From positions 1 to 64,000 of the forward strand of contig JACPVI010000039.1 in assembly GCA_016191815.1 (NCBI GenBank): a DNA stretch of 64,000 bases, given 5' to 3'. The position numbers and the translations under genes were made by a program. Shown piece by piece: positions 56,389 through 64,000 of this stretch (within the stretch, counting starts at the first letter, position 1; each line of letters starts with the position of its first letter). The notes beneath the pieces were generated by a model. It was given only the letters and a program-made list of their open reading frames with translations, searched no databases and had not been told where the DNA came from. Source of the DNA: Myxococcales bacterium (GTDB lineage Bacteria > Myxococcota > Myxococcia > Myxococcales > Myxococcaceae).

Positions 56389-58449
56389 GTGAGCGACGAG
56401 AAGCGAGGCGGTGGTTTTGGCGGTGACCGCGGCGGTTTCGGCCCCAGGCGGCCGCGCGCCACTTTTGGAGACGTGATGCTGGGGATTCCCGCCGGCCGGG
56501 GCGGCCGCGATGCGGGTCCCGAGGACCGGCGGCGCGACCGGGGGAAGGACCGGGGGCGCGACGAGCGGAGGCCGCAAGGCGAGCCCCGCACCGAAGCCCA
56601 GCGGACCGGGGCGGGGGTGAAAGACCGCGAGAGTGCGCCGAGGCCGGCGGAGCCTTCTCTCGCCGAGGCGCCGGCGCAGGAGCGTGCCAAGGAGCCGGCG
56701 GCCGCGCAGGGGCAGGATCGCCACAAGGGCAAGCGGGAGAGGGAGCGGCGGAGGGAGAAGGAGCGTAAGCCGCAAGGGCCGCTGGTGGTGGTGAAGCGGG
56801 CGAGTGGCGCGGTGGAGACGCGTCCATTGGATGCGGCGCCTGCTCCGGTTTCGACTCCGGCTCCGGCTCCGGAGGCGCCCCCGCTAGGGCAGAGCGCCGA
56901 GGCGGCCGTTGGAACGGCGGAGAGTCAGGCGACTCCGCAGGAGGAGGCGAAGTCACCGGCGGAGATCTCCGCGCTTTGCGAGGAGGTGCCGGAGGCGCAG
57001 AGCTTCGCGGAGATGCTGGAGCAGTCGGTGAAGCAGGACGGGCCGGCGCGGAGGCATTTCCGGGTCGGCGAGCGGGTGACGGGGAAGATTTTCCAGCTCG
57101 GGGCGGAGACGGCGTTCGTGTCGCTGGGGAAGAGCGAGGCGATGATCGACCTCGGAGAGCTGAAGGATGAGGAGGGGATTCTCCGCTATGGGGTGGGGGA
57201 TGCAGTCGACGCGTACGTAGCGGAGGCGGGTGCGAAGGGCGTGGTGCTCTCGAAGAAGGTGTCCTCGAGCGCGGCGTCGTTGTCGATGCTGTCGGAGGCG
57301 CGGGCGACGGGGATTCCGGTGGAGGGGTTGGTGTTGTCGGTGAACAAGGGTGGGCTGGAGGTGGCGGTGGGGGAGGTGAGGGCGTTCTGTCCGGCGAGCC
57401 AGGTGGACGTGCGTTTCCAGGGGAAGCTGGATCAGTTCGTGGGGGAGAAGCACCTGTTCAGGGTGATGGAGGTGCGGGAGCGGAAGGTGGTGCTCTCCAG
57501 GCGAGCGGTGCTGGAGGAGGAGCAGCGGGCGCTCGCAGCCCAGACGCGCAAGCAGCTCGGGGAGGGGAAGGTCCTCAAGGGGAAGGTGACTGGAGTTCGG
57601 GAGTTCGGCGCGTTCGTGGATCTGGGAGGGATCGAGGGGTTGATCCCGGTCTCGGAGCTATCGCACTCGAGGGTGGGGCATCCGAACGAGGTGGTGAAGG
57701 TGGGCGACGAGGTGGAGGTGGAGGTGTTGAAGATCGAGCCGCCGAATCCCGCCTCGTCGGACAAGGCGAAGCACAAGGAGCGGATCACGCTCTCGATGCG
57801 GGCGCGGCAGGAGGACCCGTGGAAGGCGGTGTTGGAGGAGGTGAAGGAGGGGGTGCGGGTGAAGGGGAAGGTGGTGAGGCTGCAGCCGTTCGGGGCGTTC
57901 GTGGAGTTGAGGCCTGGGGTGGACGGGTTGATCCACGTCTCGGCGCTCTCGTCGCGGAGGGTGGCGCATCCGAAGGACGTGGTGCAGGTGGGGCCGGAGG
58001 TGACGGTGCAGGTGGAGAAGGTGGACGCGGCGGAGCGGAGGATCGGGCTGCGGCTGGTGGCGGATGGGGAGGCGGCTGTGGTGGCCGAGGTTCCGAAGGA
58101 GCGGAAGGAGGCCCGGCCGAGGGTGGGGCAGGTGGTGACGGGGACGATCGATCGGATTGAGCCCTACGGGGTATTCGTGGCGTTCCCGGGAGGGAAGGGG
58201 TTGGTGCCGGCGAGCGAGACGGGGATGGAGCGGGGGACGGACATGAAGCGGGCGTATGCGCTGGGGCAGGAGTTGACGGCACAGATCGTGGAGATCGACG
58301 GGTCGGGGAAGATCCGGCTGTCGGTGACCTCGGCGCAGCGGGAGGCGGAGCGGGTGGAGATGGACGCTTGGCAGCGGAGCCAGCCGAAGGGCGGCGGGGG
58401 CAAGGGATTCGGGACGTTGGGCGACCTGCTAAAGGGAAGAAAGCAGTAG
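56389..58449 (+). CDS. Multi-S1-domain RNA-binding protein with disordered N-terminus
   Basis: This 686-residue protein has a disordered Arg/Gly/Pro-rich first third (FGGDRGGFGPRRPR; KGKRERERRREKERK) and then about five S1 domains, at roughly 222, 308, 395, 485 and 580. Domains 3 and 4 have the canonical GxFVD/EL cores (FGAFVDLGGIEGLIPVSELS; FGAFVELRPGVDGLIHVSALS). It is not the standard 30S RpsA and may act in RNA turnover or translation control. Both ends differ from S1 of E. coli. The initiator tRNA gene follows 74 nt later. Confidence 0.82.
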   Translation: MSDEKRGGGFGGDRGGFGPRRPRATFGDVMLGIPAGRGGRDAGPEDRRRDRGKDRGRDERRPQGEPRTEAQRTGAGVKDRESAPRPAEPSLAEAPAQERAKEPAAAQGQDRHKGKRERERRREKERKPQGPLVVVKRASGAVETRPLDAAPAPVSTPAPAPEAPPLGQSAEAAVGTAESQATPQEEAKSPAEISALCEEVPEAQSFAEMLEQSVKQDGPARRHFRVGERVTGKIFQLGAETAFVSLGKSEAMIDLGELKDEEGILRYGVGDAVDAYVAEAGAKGVVLSKKVSSSAASLSMLSEARATGIPVEGLVLSVNKGGLEVAVGEVRAFCPASQVDVRFQGKLDQFVGEKHLFRVMEVRERKVVLSRRAVLEEEQRALAAQTRKQLGEGKVLKGKVTGVREFGAFVDLGGIEGLIPVSELSHSRVGHPNEVVKVGDEVEVEVLKIEPPNPASSDKAKHKERITLSMRARQEDPWKAVLEEVKEGVRVKGKVVRLQPFGAFVELRPGVDGLIHVSALSSRRVAHPKDVVQVGPEVTVQVEKVDAAERRIGLRLVADGEAAVVAEVPKERKEARPRVGQVVTGTIDRIEPYGVFVAFPGGKGLVPASETGMERGTDMKRAYALGQELTAQIVEIDGSGKIRLSVTSAQREAERVEMDAWQRSQPKGGGGKGFGTLGDLLKGRKQ

Positions 58450-58523
58450 AGGGGGCAAGGGGCTGGCGCCGGCCAATTTGCTTGACGGTGGGGGCGGCCA
58501 GCCGTATGTACCCTCCACTTCGC

Positions 58524-58598
<75 letters not shown>

Positions 58599-58600
58599 TA

Positions 58601-58646
58601 GAAAATCCGCGGAGTTGGCCTCACGGCTGGCTCCGCGGTTTTCTTT
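58601..58646 (+). terminator. Terminator after tRNA-fMet
   Basis: GAAAATCCGCGGAG (58601-58614) pairs with CTCCGCGGTTTTC (58631-58643) apart from one bulged T, followed by TTT. It ends the tRNA transcript. Confidence 0.65.
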
Positions 58647-58724
58647 CCAGGCCATTTCCAGGCCAGAGGGCCTGTGACCCGCCGCCGTTCACCCCGAGCT
58701 TGTCGAGGGGCCTGGGCTGGCGCG

Positions 58725-58751
58725 CTGCAACTGGACCGGGCGGAGTTGCAG
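58725..58751. repeat. Inverted repeat before the integrase
   Basis: CTGCAACT (58725-58732) and AGTTGCAG (58744-58751) form an 8-bp inverted repeat with an 11-nt loop, 35 nt upstream of the integrase ATG. The second arm begins a GTTGCAGG word also found at 61968 and 62947. Confidence 0.5.
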
Positions 58752-58786
58752 GTTCCTGCGCTGCGGGCGGGCGGTAGGACCGAGCC

Positions 58787-59899
58787 ATGGCCCGCCCGGT
58801 CAAGCAGCTTGGGAAATGGCGCATCCGCTGGGTCGACGCGGATGGGCACCGGTGCTCCGAGGTCTACGACGAGTTCGCCGACGCGGCGTTCAAGCTGCGC
58901 CAGCACCAGCTCGAGGTGGAGCAGGTCCGGCGCGGGCTGCGGGCTGCGCAGCCGCCGGACAAGACCTTCAACCAGCTCTGCGACTACTGGCTCGAGAAGC
59001 GGGCGGTCAGGAAGCGGAGCCAGAAGGACGACGAGAGCATCATCCGCCGGCACCTCCGGCCCTCGTTCGGGCCGCTGAAGCTGCGCGAGCTTGGCGTCGC
59101 CCAGGTGGACGACTTCGTCCTCGCCCGCGCGCAGCTCGACAAGAAGACCATCGCCAACCACCTCACCCTGCTCATCTCCATGATGAACGTGGCGGTGGAT
59201 CTCGGCTGGCTGGCCAAGGTGCCGAAGATCAAGAAGCCGCGGGTGCCTCTCTTCACTCGGGATTTCCACTACCTCCGGACCGACGACGAGATCCGGCGCT
59301 TCCTCGAAGCCGCCTTCGGCGAGGGCGAGGTGGTGGGGGCGCTCTACTCCGCCGCGGTCTACACCGGCATGCGCGAGGGTGAGCTCGCCGGGCTGCGCTG
59401 GGACGACATCGACCTCGAGCGCCGGCTGATCACGGTGCAGCGAAGCTTCGACGGCCCGACCAAGGCCGAAGACGTCCGCTACGTGCCGATCCTCGACCCG
59501 CTACTGCCGGTCCTGAAGGCCTGGCGCCTGCGCTGTCCGGGCGCGGTGGTCTTCCCGAACCGCGACGGAGGCATGCACCAGTCGGCCGCGCGGATCTTCC
59601 AGGAGGTCCTCCATCGCGTGCTCGACACTGCCGGTTTCAAGCCTGTCCAGCGCAGCAACGGGAAGAAGCGGCCCTACGTCACATTTCACGGGCTGAGGCA
59701 CAGCTTCGCCTCCCATTGGGTGATGCGCGGCGGCGACATGTTCAGGCTGCAGAAGATCCTCGGGCACAAGTCGATCCAGATGACCCAGCGCTACGCGCAC
59801 CTCGCGCCTGAGGCTTTCGCCGGCGACTACGGGCGGCTCGGGAGCCGGGCGCCGAGCGAGGCGGCCGATGTGATCGCGATCGCGCCCGCGCCTTCGTAG
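58787..59899 (+). CDS. Tyrosine recombinase (site-specific integrase)
   Basis: This 370-residue integrase has an N-terminal arm-binding domain, a SAM-like core-binding domain and a catalytic domain with the full set: Arg196 (TGMREGEL), Lys226, His301 and Arg304 (HGLRHSF), His327 (LGHKS) and Tyr336 (TQRYAHL). It inserts the element, probably at the neighbouring tRNA. A weak GGTAGGA lies upstream of the ATG. It is the best-supported evidence for a mobile element here. Confidence 0.94.
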   Translation: MARPVKQLGKWRIRWVDADGHRCSEVYDEFADAAFKLRQHQLEVEQVRRGLRAAQPPDKTFNQLCDYWLEKRAVRKRSQKDDESIIRRHLRPSFGPLKLRELGVAQVDDFVLARAQLDKKTIANHLTLLISMMNVAVDLGWLAKVPKIKKPRVPLFTRDFHYLRTDDEIRRFLEAAFGEGEVVGALYSAAVYTGMREGELAGLRWDDIDLERRLITVQRSFDGPTKAEDVRYVPILDPLLPVLKAWRLRCPGAVVFPNRDGGMHQSAARIFQEVLHRVLDTAGFKPVQRSNGKKRPYVTFHGLRHSFASHWVMRGGDMFRLQKILGHKSIQMTQRYAHLAPEAFAGDYGRLGSRAPSEAADVIAIAPAPS

Positions 59900-60127
59900 A
59901 CCCTGCTGCCACCCATGGTGCCATTCTCCAGGTTGCTTCCGCCGTCCCGAAACTCGCGGTGGTCCCATGCCAGGGCTAGGCGTCAGGCTCCCAGGCGATG
60001 ATCCGTCAGTCGGCGAACTCGGAGGAAGTCGGGGCTCGTCGGCTGCGAGGATGCGATCGAAGCGAAACGCAGACGGGGCTATTGTTGGTGTGCCCTCGAA
60101 TTTCAACCTGAACCGGCTGGCGGAACG

Positions 60128-60964
60128 ATGTCGTTAGAGAACGCGATCACCGACGACGATGGCGTGCCCCTGGACCTGGATGAGTACGGTTACTTGGTGC
60201 CCGCGACGATGGAGTGGGCTCGACCGCTGTTTCATCTCGGCTCGAAGCTCCTCGACTTGTACGACCAGGTAACGCGGCGCTGGAGGGAGACGTGCTCCCC
60301 CGAGCAGAAAACGACCGCAAATGGCGTACTCCTGGGACTTGGTGATCGAGGCCGTGAGGCGCTCAGGTCGAGCCAGCTTCTCTCGGGTCACAGCCTGTTC
60401 AGGGATGCGGTCCAGGTTGTCCGCCCGATGGTGGAGGCGGCGGTGTACGCCAGGTTCATCTGCAAGGATGGGCCCGATGAGATGACCAAGAGGGCCGAGA
60501 GATTCGTCGCCTTCCAGGCGGTCGAGCGTCAAAGAACGCTCGAAGCCATTCGCGGTATCGGCCGCCTCCAGGATTTGAAGGTGGACGTCCGAACGGAGAT
60601 CGAGCGCAACTACGCTGACGTCGAGGACGACTACGAGGGGAGGCTTTTCCGGAAGACACCGTTCGGTTGCACGTTTTGGGATCTCACGCAGGCGGCGGGA
60701 ATGGAATGGCTGTATCGCACGGCCTACAACCACGCTTCCGCATTCTCGCACGTGACGGTTGGGTCGCTCGCTGAGCTCGGTCGCGAGCATCACGACCTCG
60801 GTCTGGGCCTCGCGGTCTGCACGTTTCCGGTTGTCTTTCGCATCCTCGATGGCGCCCTGGAGCTCCGAGCAGATCCCCTGCTCGAAACGTTGGAACGAGA
60901 AGCCAGCGATGTATGCGGGAAGCTGGTGAAGGGCGACGGAGAGACCCCACGCGGACCGCGCTGA
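60128..60964 (+). CDS. Helical accessory protein with an Rx4H motif (DUF5677-like layout)
   Basis: This 278-residue protein is mostly helical with aromatic-rich segments (FHLGSKLLDLYDQVTRRWRE; SGHSLFRDAVQVVRPMVEAA). The region EWLYRTAYNHASAFSHVTVG includes R197-x4-H202, the HEPN signature spacing. Layout and the 'RPMVEAAVYARF' helix resemble DUF5677 proteins. Function is unknown; the family often sits in genomic islands. Third codon positions look less G/C-biased than in chromosomal genes. Confidence 0.72.
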   Translation: MSLENAITDDDGVPLDLDEYGYLVPATMEWARPLFHLGSKLLDLYDQVTRRWRETCSPEQKTTANGVLLGLGDRGREALRSSQLLSGHSLFRDAVQVVRPMVEAAVYARFICKDGPDEMTKRAERFVAFQAVERQRTLEAIRGIGRLQDLKVDVRTEIERNYADVEDDYEGRLFRKTPFGCTFWDLTQAAGMEWLYRTAYNHASAFSHVTVGSLAELGREHHDLGLGLAVCTFPVVFRILDGALELRADPLLETLEREASDVCGKLVKGDGETPRGPR

Positions 60965-61024
60965 ATGGGGCCGTCGCGGTCGCCGCTCCGGGAACGATCG
61001 ACGAGAGCATAGGAGGCACCACAG

Positions 61025-61957
61025 ATGGCAGCGACGAGCCGACTCCCGAAGGACAAGTTTACTCGCCTCAGGCTTGCCAAGGATCTCGGTGTTCACGGCG
61101 AGGCGCTCTGCGACGAGATGCGGCCTGACGCGGAGGCCGTCCAGGGCATGGTGCTCTTGGCCATGGCTCTTGAAATCGCGATCTCGGTTGCCCTAGACGC
61201 CAAGCGGCTTCATCGGTCCGGTCGGTACTTTCGAAACCTAATCGGAGATCTGCCAGAACTCGCCTCGCTCATGGCTCAGCTCGAGGACTTTGGTGAGATT
61301 CGAAACAACGCTCAGCACCGTGGCATACCGCCGCCGCCGGAGATCCGATCGGGGCGACGGTTGGTCGCCATGGAGGCGTTGCGAATCACGTTCGGCGCTG
61401 CTGGGAGCAACTACGATCGGCTTTCATCGGTAGAGCAGGTCAGGACCGGGATCTTTCGAGACGCTCTTGAGCGTGCTGTCTCGATCGCCGGAAGCCGTCC
61501 GGCCGATGCTGCTGCCCTCGCATCACTCGCGCTCCGGCGGATTCGCGGTTGGGCTGCGCAGATGACTGGCGAAGCGGTGCTTCCGAAGGAGATGTGGGTC
61601 TTCGGAACCCCGCTCTGGGAGGATCTGAGGATGTCGGTGGCCTGCCTCGACAACCGACAGGAGTTCATCGAGGCGATGCTGATGATCGCCGGCGGGCAAG
61701 CGTTAGGGCTCAGCATGGCGTCCCAGCTTCGCCTCGAGATTCTGGGGCGTGGGCACTCGGTCTCCAACCAACTCGAAGGCCCCGAGTTCCTGCACGCCGG
61801 TGACGCCCACCCGGTGGCCGTCGAGGAAGCCGAATGGATGATAGAGGCCGTGGCGCGGGTCGCCGTGAAGCTCGAAGACGAGTGGCCCGGCTTCCTGATC
61901 GAGGATGGCGAGGCGAAGAAGGAGGTCGATGCCAACGATTCGCCCCGTGCTCCGTGA
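61025..61957 (+). CDS. Helical protein with HEPN-like Rx4H motif
   Basis: This 310-residue protein starts MAATSRLPKDKFTRLRLAKD after AGGAGG. It is predicted helical, and FGEIRNNAQHRG holds R93-x4-H98, the HEPN ribonuclease spacing, in a helix that follows LEIAISVALDAK. The second half has AAQMTGEAVLPKEMW and other helices. An Rx4H motif alone does not prove RNase activity. It follows the other Rx4H gene by 60 nt in the same direction, so the two may be a unit. Confidence 0.7.
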   Translation: MAATSRLPKDKFTRLRLAKDLGVHGEALCDEMRPDAEAVQGMVLLAMALEIAISVALDAKRLHRSGRYFRNLIGDLPELASLMAQLEDFGEIRNNAQHRGIPPPPEIRSGRRLVAMEALRITFGAAGSNYDRLSSVEQVRTGIFRDALERAVSIAGSRPADAAALASLALRRIRGWAAQMTGEAVLPKEMWVFGTPLWEDLRMSVACLDNRQEFIEAMLMIAGGQALGLSMASQLRLEILGRGHSVSNQLEGPEFLHAGDAHPVAVEEAEWMIEAVARVAVKLEDEWPGFLIEDGEAKKEVDANDSPRAP

Positions 61958-61967
61958 CAGAGAGGCT

Positions 61968-61977
61968 GTTGCAGGAT
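61968..61977 (+). repeat. GTTGCAGGAT word, copy 2 of 3
   Basis: GTTGCAGG(A/T)T occurs at 58745-58754 (upstream of integrase), here in the gap between convergent genes, and at 62947-62956 upstream of the HTH gene. Near-matches to it lie in the tRNA T-arm (GTCGCAGGTT). The three copies may be recombination arm sites. Confidence 0.35.
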
Positions 61978-61997
61978 CGAGAGGCAGTTGGTTCGAG

Positions 61998-62066
61998 CGA
62001 ATTCCTTGTCACCCCGATCGGACGGCGTAGGCCCTCTTGAATGCCGGTTGCACGACAAGGAATTCG
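61998..62066. repeat. 13-bp inverted repeat at a convergent gene end
   Basis: CGAATTCCTTGTC (61998-62010) and GACAAGGAATTCG (62054-62066) are perfect inverted arms 43 nt apart. The second arm lies inside the 3' end of the minus-strand gene at 62009. It may form a terminator-like stem, but there is no T-run. Confidence 0.55.
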
Positions 62067-62926
62067 GGTCGCTGCCTGAATCCATCCCGGATGATCGGAA
62101 CGAAGATCCCCTTGTCGACGGCTTCCTCGACGCCGTCTCGCACCTCGTAGCCGACAAATGCCCCATATGCAGCATCCGGCCAGACCTTCGGTGGGGACCC
62201 TCGGACGAATCTAAGAAGGCGCTCTTTGAAGGTCGCTTGGAGTTCGGCTGCCTCCCTGACCGTGGTCGAGTATCCGATTGAGACGATTCGCGCCGAGCCA
62301 TCGTCCGGCAGCCCTTCGCTGGCCTCGATGAGCTTGTCCTTGAAGAAGCGATCCGCCTTCGAGCCATCGAACGTCTGAAAGAACGCCCGGTCCTTCCGCT
62401 CGATGCTCGCGTGTCCCCCTCCCACGGGCATCCAAAGCATGTCGCGGCCCTTGGTTTCACGCCCGAAGATCTTGATTGATCCGCCCGCCGACTGAAGTAG
62501 CCGGGCAGCTTGGTAGAGCGTTCCGGTGCCCGACGGCATTGGGAGATCGGTGGCGGAGTTGTCCGCTTCGAGCAGGTCCTCGATGACGCTGGAAGCGATC
62601 GTGGCCTCGTGCCTCGATGCATGGAGTACGGCGATGCTCCACGCCAGCTTCACCGCCTCGCGGAAGTCGTACAGCCCGACGCGCTGGAGTTGCGCCGCGT
62701 TCGGCGGTGGTGGGGCTCTCGGCCCCGACGGCGGGTCCTGCGGCGGCGCAGCCATCGTGGCGTACCAACGACCAAATGCCGTCTGTGGCGGGATGCTGGT
62801 CTTGCCGGTGTACCGCTCAATGGTCCAGCGCAGCACTTCGGCCACCTGGGCCGGCGTGTACGTGGAAATGCGCGGCAGGCGATCGCCAGCCGGTGGCGGC
62901 GAGAATGGAAAAGGAGTGGTGGCCAT
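62009..62926 (-). CDS. Hypothetical accessory protein of the integrated element
   Basis: This 305-residue protein starts MATTPFPFSPPPAGDRLPRI after a short G-run. It has a Pro-rich segment (PPQDPPSGPRAPPPPN), an Arg/His-rich helix AVLHASRHEATIASSVIEDL and a C-terminal domain with GFRQRPEFLVVQPAFKR. I do not recognise it. It converges on the Rx4H gene at 61025 and is divergent from the HTH gene at 63026. A GTTGCAGG word lies in that divergent gap. Confidence 0.68.
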   Translation of the reverse strand: MATTPFPFSPPPAGDRLPRISTYTPAQVAEVLRWTIERYTGKTSIPPQTAFGRWYATMAAPPQDPPSGPRAPPPPNAAQLQRVGLYDFREAVKLAWSIAVLHASRHEATIASSVIEDLLEADNSATDLPMPSGTGTLYQAARLLQSAGGSIKIFGRETKGRDMLWMPVGGGHASIERKDRAFFQTFDGSKADRFFKDKLIEASEGLPDDGSARIVSIGYSTTVREAAELQATFKERLLRFVRGSPPKVWPDAAYGAFVGYEVRDGVEEAVDKGIFVPIIRDGFRQRPEFLVVQPAFKRAYAVRSG

Positions 62927-62946
62927 CTGCAAATCCCCGCTCGAGA

Positions 62947-62956
62947 GTTGCAGGAT
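62947..62956 (+). repeat. GTTGCAGGAT word, copy 3 of 3
   Basis: It lies in the 99-bp divergent gap between the minus-strand gene starting at 62926 and the HTH gene at 63026, so it could also be an operator. Confidence 0.35.
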
Positions 62957-63025
62957 ACCGCCCCACAAGCCCGTCGTAGGACTCGACGCTGGAAGGGCCA
63001 GTGAAGCCCTCCAAGGAGGTCCGCG

Positions 63026-63238
63026 ATGGAGATGCTCAACTACGCCGACGCCGCCCGCATGATCGGCGTGCCGGTCGGGACGCTCTACAGCTGGGTCGGC
63101 CGTCAGCAGATCCCGCACGTGCGGCTCGGCCCGCGTCTGGTCCGTTTCCGCCGCGCTGAGATCGACGCCTGGCTTGCGCAGAAGCACGTGCCGCCGATCG
63201 AGGTTCCAGCGTCCAGCACGTCGAGGCCATCGCCGTGA
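63026..63238 (+). CDS. Excisionase-like helix-turn-helix protein
   Basis: This 70-residue protein matches the HTH_17 (MerR-like winged-helix) family: MLNYADAARMIGVPVGTLYSWVGRQQIPH, then a wing strand RLGPRLVRFRRAEIDAWLAQ. Family members act as excisionases or small regulators of integrated elements. Its ATG follows AAGGAGGTCCGCG. It overlaps the next gene by GTGA. Confidence 0.88.
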   Translation: MEMLNYADAARMIGVPVGTLYSWVGRQQIPHVRLGPRLVRFRRAEIDAWLAQKHVPPIEVPASSTSRPSP

Positions 63239-63486
63239 AGGAGCTCGATCTCATTGAGGACGACGACGTCACTGTGCTCGCCGAGGCCATACGCGTCGTG
63301 GCTCGCTTCGGCCCGCGAGGAATCGAGCGGTGCCTCCCGGAGCTGGACAGGGACTTCGCGCTGACGCTCGGAGAATGGGCGAAGTGGATCGGCATCCGAA
63401 TCGGATGGCGTCGAGCCTGGGAGCTGGCCGACCATCTCGAGCAGGGCTCGCGCCTACTTCGCCACTTCCTGCGACTGGACGACTGA
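63235..63486 (+). CDS. Small unknown protein between the HTH and primase genes
   Basis: This 83-residue product has a GTG start overlapping the HTH stop. It is acidic at the start (VKELDLIEDDDVTVLAEAI) and ends in basic helices (RRAWELADHLEQGSRLLRHF). No domain is recognised. It is 6 nt before the primase gene, so all three are probably one transcript. Confidence 0.65.
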   Translation: MKELDLIEDDDVTVLAEAIRVVARFGPRGIERCLPELDRDFALTLGEWAKWIGIRIGWRRAWELADHLEQGSRLLRHFLRLDD

Positions 63487-63492
63487 GGCGTC

Positions 63493-64000
63493 ATGGCAGC
63501 CCATCCCCACGACTTCATCGACGAGGTCAAGGCGCGGACCAACATCGTCGAACTCATCGGCGCCGACATCGCTCTCCGCCCCTGCGGCATCGCGATGAAG
63601 GGCCTCTCGCCATTCAACGCCGAGTCCGATCCGTCGTTCGTCGTCTGGCCCAAGTCGCAGCGGTGGCGCGACTACTCGAAGGGCGGCAGTCGCGGCGGCG
63701 ACGTCATCGACTACGTGATGGAGCGCCAGGGGCTCATCTTCCCCGAGGCGCTCAACCAGCTCGCGCAGCGCGCGGGCCTGCAGCGCCCCGGCCAGGACGA
63801 AAAGGACTTCGCCGCCGAGATGGCGCGGATCGCCGAGCGCCGCGACATCGAGAAGATCCTCACGCAGGCGGCGGCGTACTACCACCGCGTGCTGCCGGCC
63901 AAGATCCGCCGCGAGCTGTACCAGGAGCACTACGGCTTCAACGACGAGACCATCGACCAGCTCCAGCTCGGCTGGGCCGACGGTCACCTCTTCGACCACC
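63493..64000 (+). CDS. DnaG-like primase N-terminus, zinc ligands lost (partial, runs off the window)
   Basis: The open frame from ATG 63493 is still open at the window end (at least 169 codons). It aligns by eye with the DnaG CHC2 zinc-binding N-terminus: DFIDEVKARTNIVELIGADIAL, GGDVIDYVMERQG and FPEALNQLAQRAGL. The zinc-ligand sites of DnaG (CPFH and CFGCG) are SPFN and DYSKGGS here, so the zinc centre is absent. The start of the next domain (EHYGFNDETIDQLQLGWADG) is present. It is probably the element's own replication primase, likely dependent on another way of template binding. Confidence 0.8.
   Translation, partial: MAAHPHDFIDEVKARTNIVELIGADIALRPCGIAMKGLSPFNAESDPSFVVWPKSQRWRDYSKGGSRGGDVIDYVMERQGLIFPEALNQLAQRAGLQRPGQDEKDFAAEMARIAERRDIEKILTQAAAYYHRVLPAKIRRELYQEHYGFNDETIDQLQLGWADGHLFDH

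Overview
The window is about 64 kb of GC-rich, densely coding bacterial chromosome. It points to a myxobacterium (phylum Myxococcota, probably close to the Cystobacterineae). The reasons are an encapsulin very like Myxococcus EncA, lipoproteins with Asp-Ala-Gly (DAG) tails and MopE-like repeats, the order lepA-lepB-pyrB-pyrC-carA, frequent GTG starts and many 1-4 nt gene overlaps. This is recognition from sequence, not a database result.

Layout. 0.1-5 kb: a calcium-repeat lipoprotein diverging from a 59-residue ribbon-helix-helix protein, two sugar-nucleotide SDR enzymes, a TetR regulator behind a 46-bp perfect palindrome, and two small secreted proteins. 5-13 kb: lepA, lepB, a membrane protein, then overlapping pyrB, pyrC and carA (early pyrimidine synthesis; no carB seen). 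13-21 kb: a zinc-ribbon membrane protein, a PilZ protein, pyruvate kinase, an exported bifunctional-nuclease-family protein, an acyl-CoA synthetase, citrate synthase and a TVP38-type membrane protein. 21.5-26.1 kb: four surface or secreted proteins. 26-36 kb: a TCA-cycle block of icd, mdh, sdhCAB, sucC and sucD with extra lipoprotein genes, then ndk. 36-37 kb: a MazEF-type toxin-antitoxin pair. 37.7-44.5 kb: a translation block of rlmN, rpsP, khpA, rimM, trmD and rplS, a degenerate SMC-like protein, yraN and rsmI. 44.6-58.4 kb: an outer-membrane protein, an M23 endopeptidase-like protein coupled to an NtrC-type regulator, encapsulin diverging from murJ, a porin, a large PHP-domain lipoprotein and a multi-S1-domain protein.

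From 58.5 kb to the end, an initiator tRNA gene is followed by a tyrosine recombinase, two helical proteins each with an Rx4H motif, an unknown gene, an excisionase-like HTH protein and the start of a DnaG-like primase that lacks its zinc ligands. This is the left part of an integrated element whose right end lies outside the window.

Patterns beyond genes: (1) a 7-bp tandem repeat, GTCGAGN, at three of five chromosomal convergent gene junctions, in one case read into the C-terminus of the acyl-CoA synthetase; (2) a dispersed CCCTCACCCTRACCC palindromic element that forms the lepA ribosome-binding region and supplies the encapsulin stop codon; (3) several promoters whose -10 box ends 6-11 nt before the start codon, predicting leaderless or nearly leaderless mRNAs; (4) palindromic candidate operators in front of the TetR and MazE genes.
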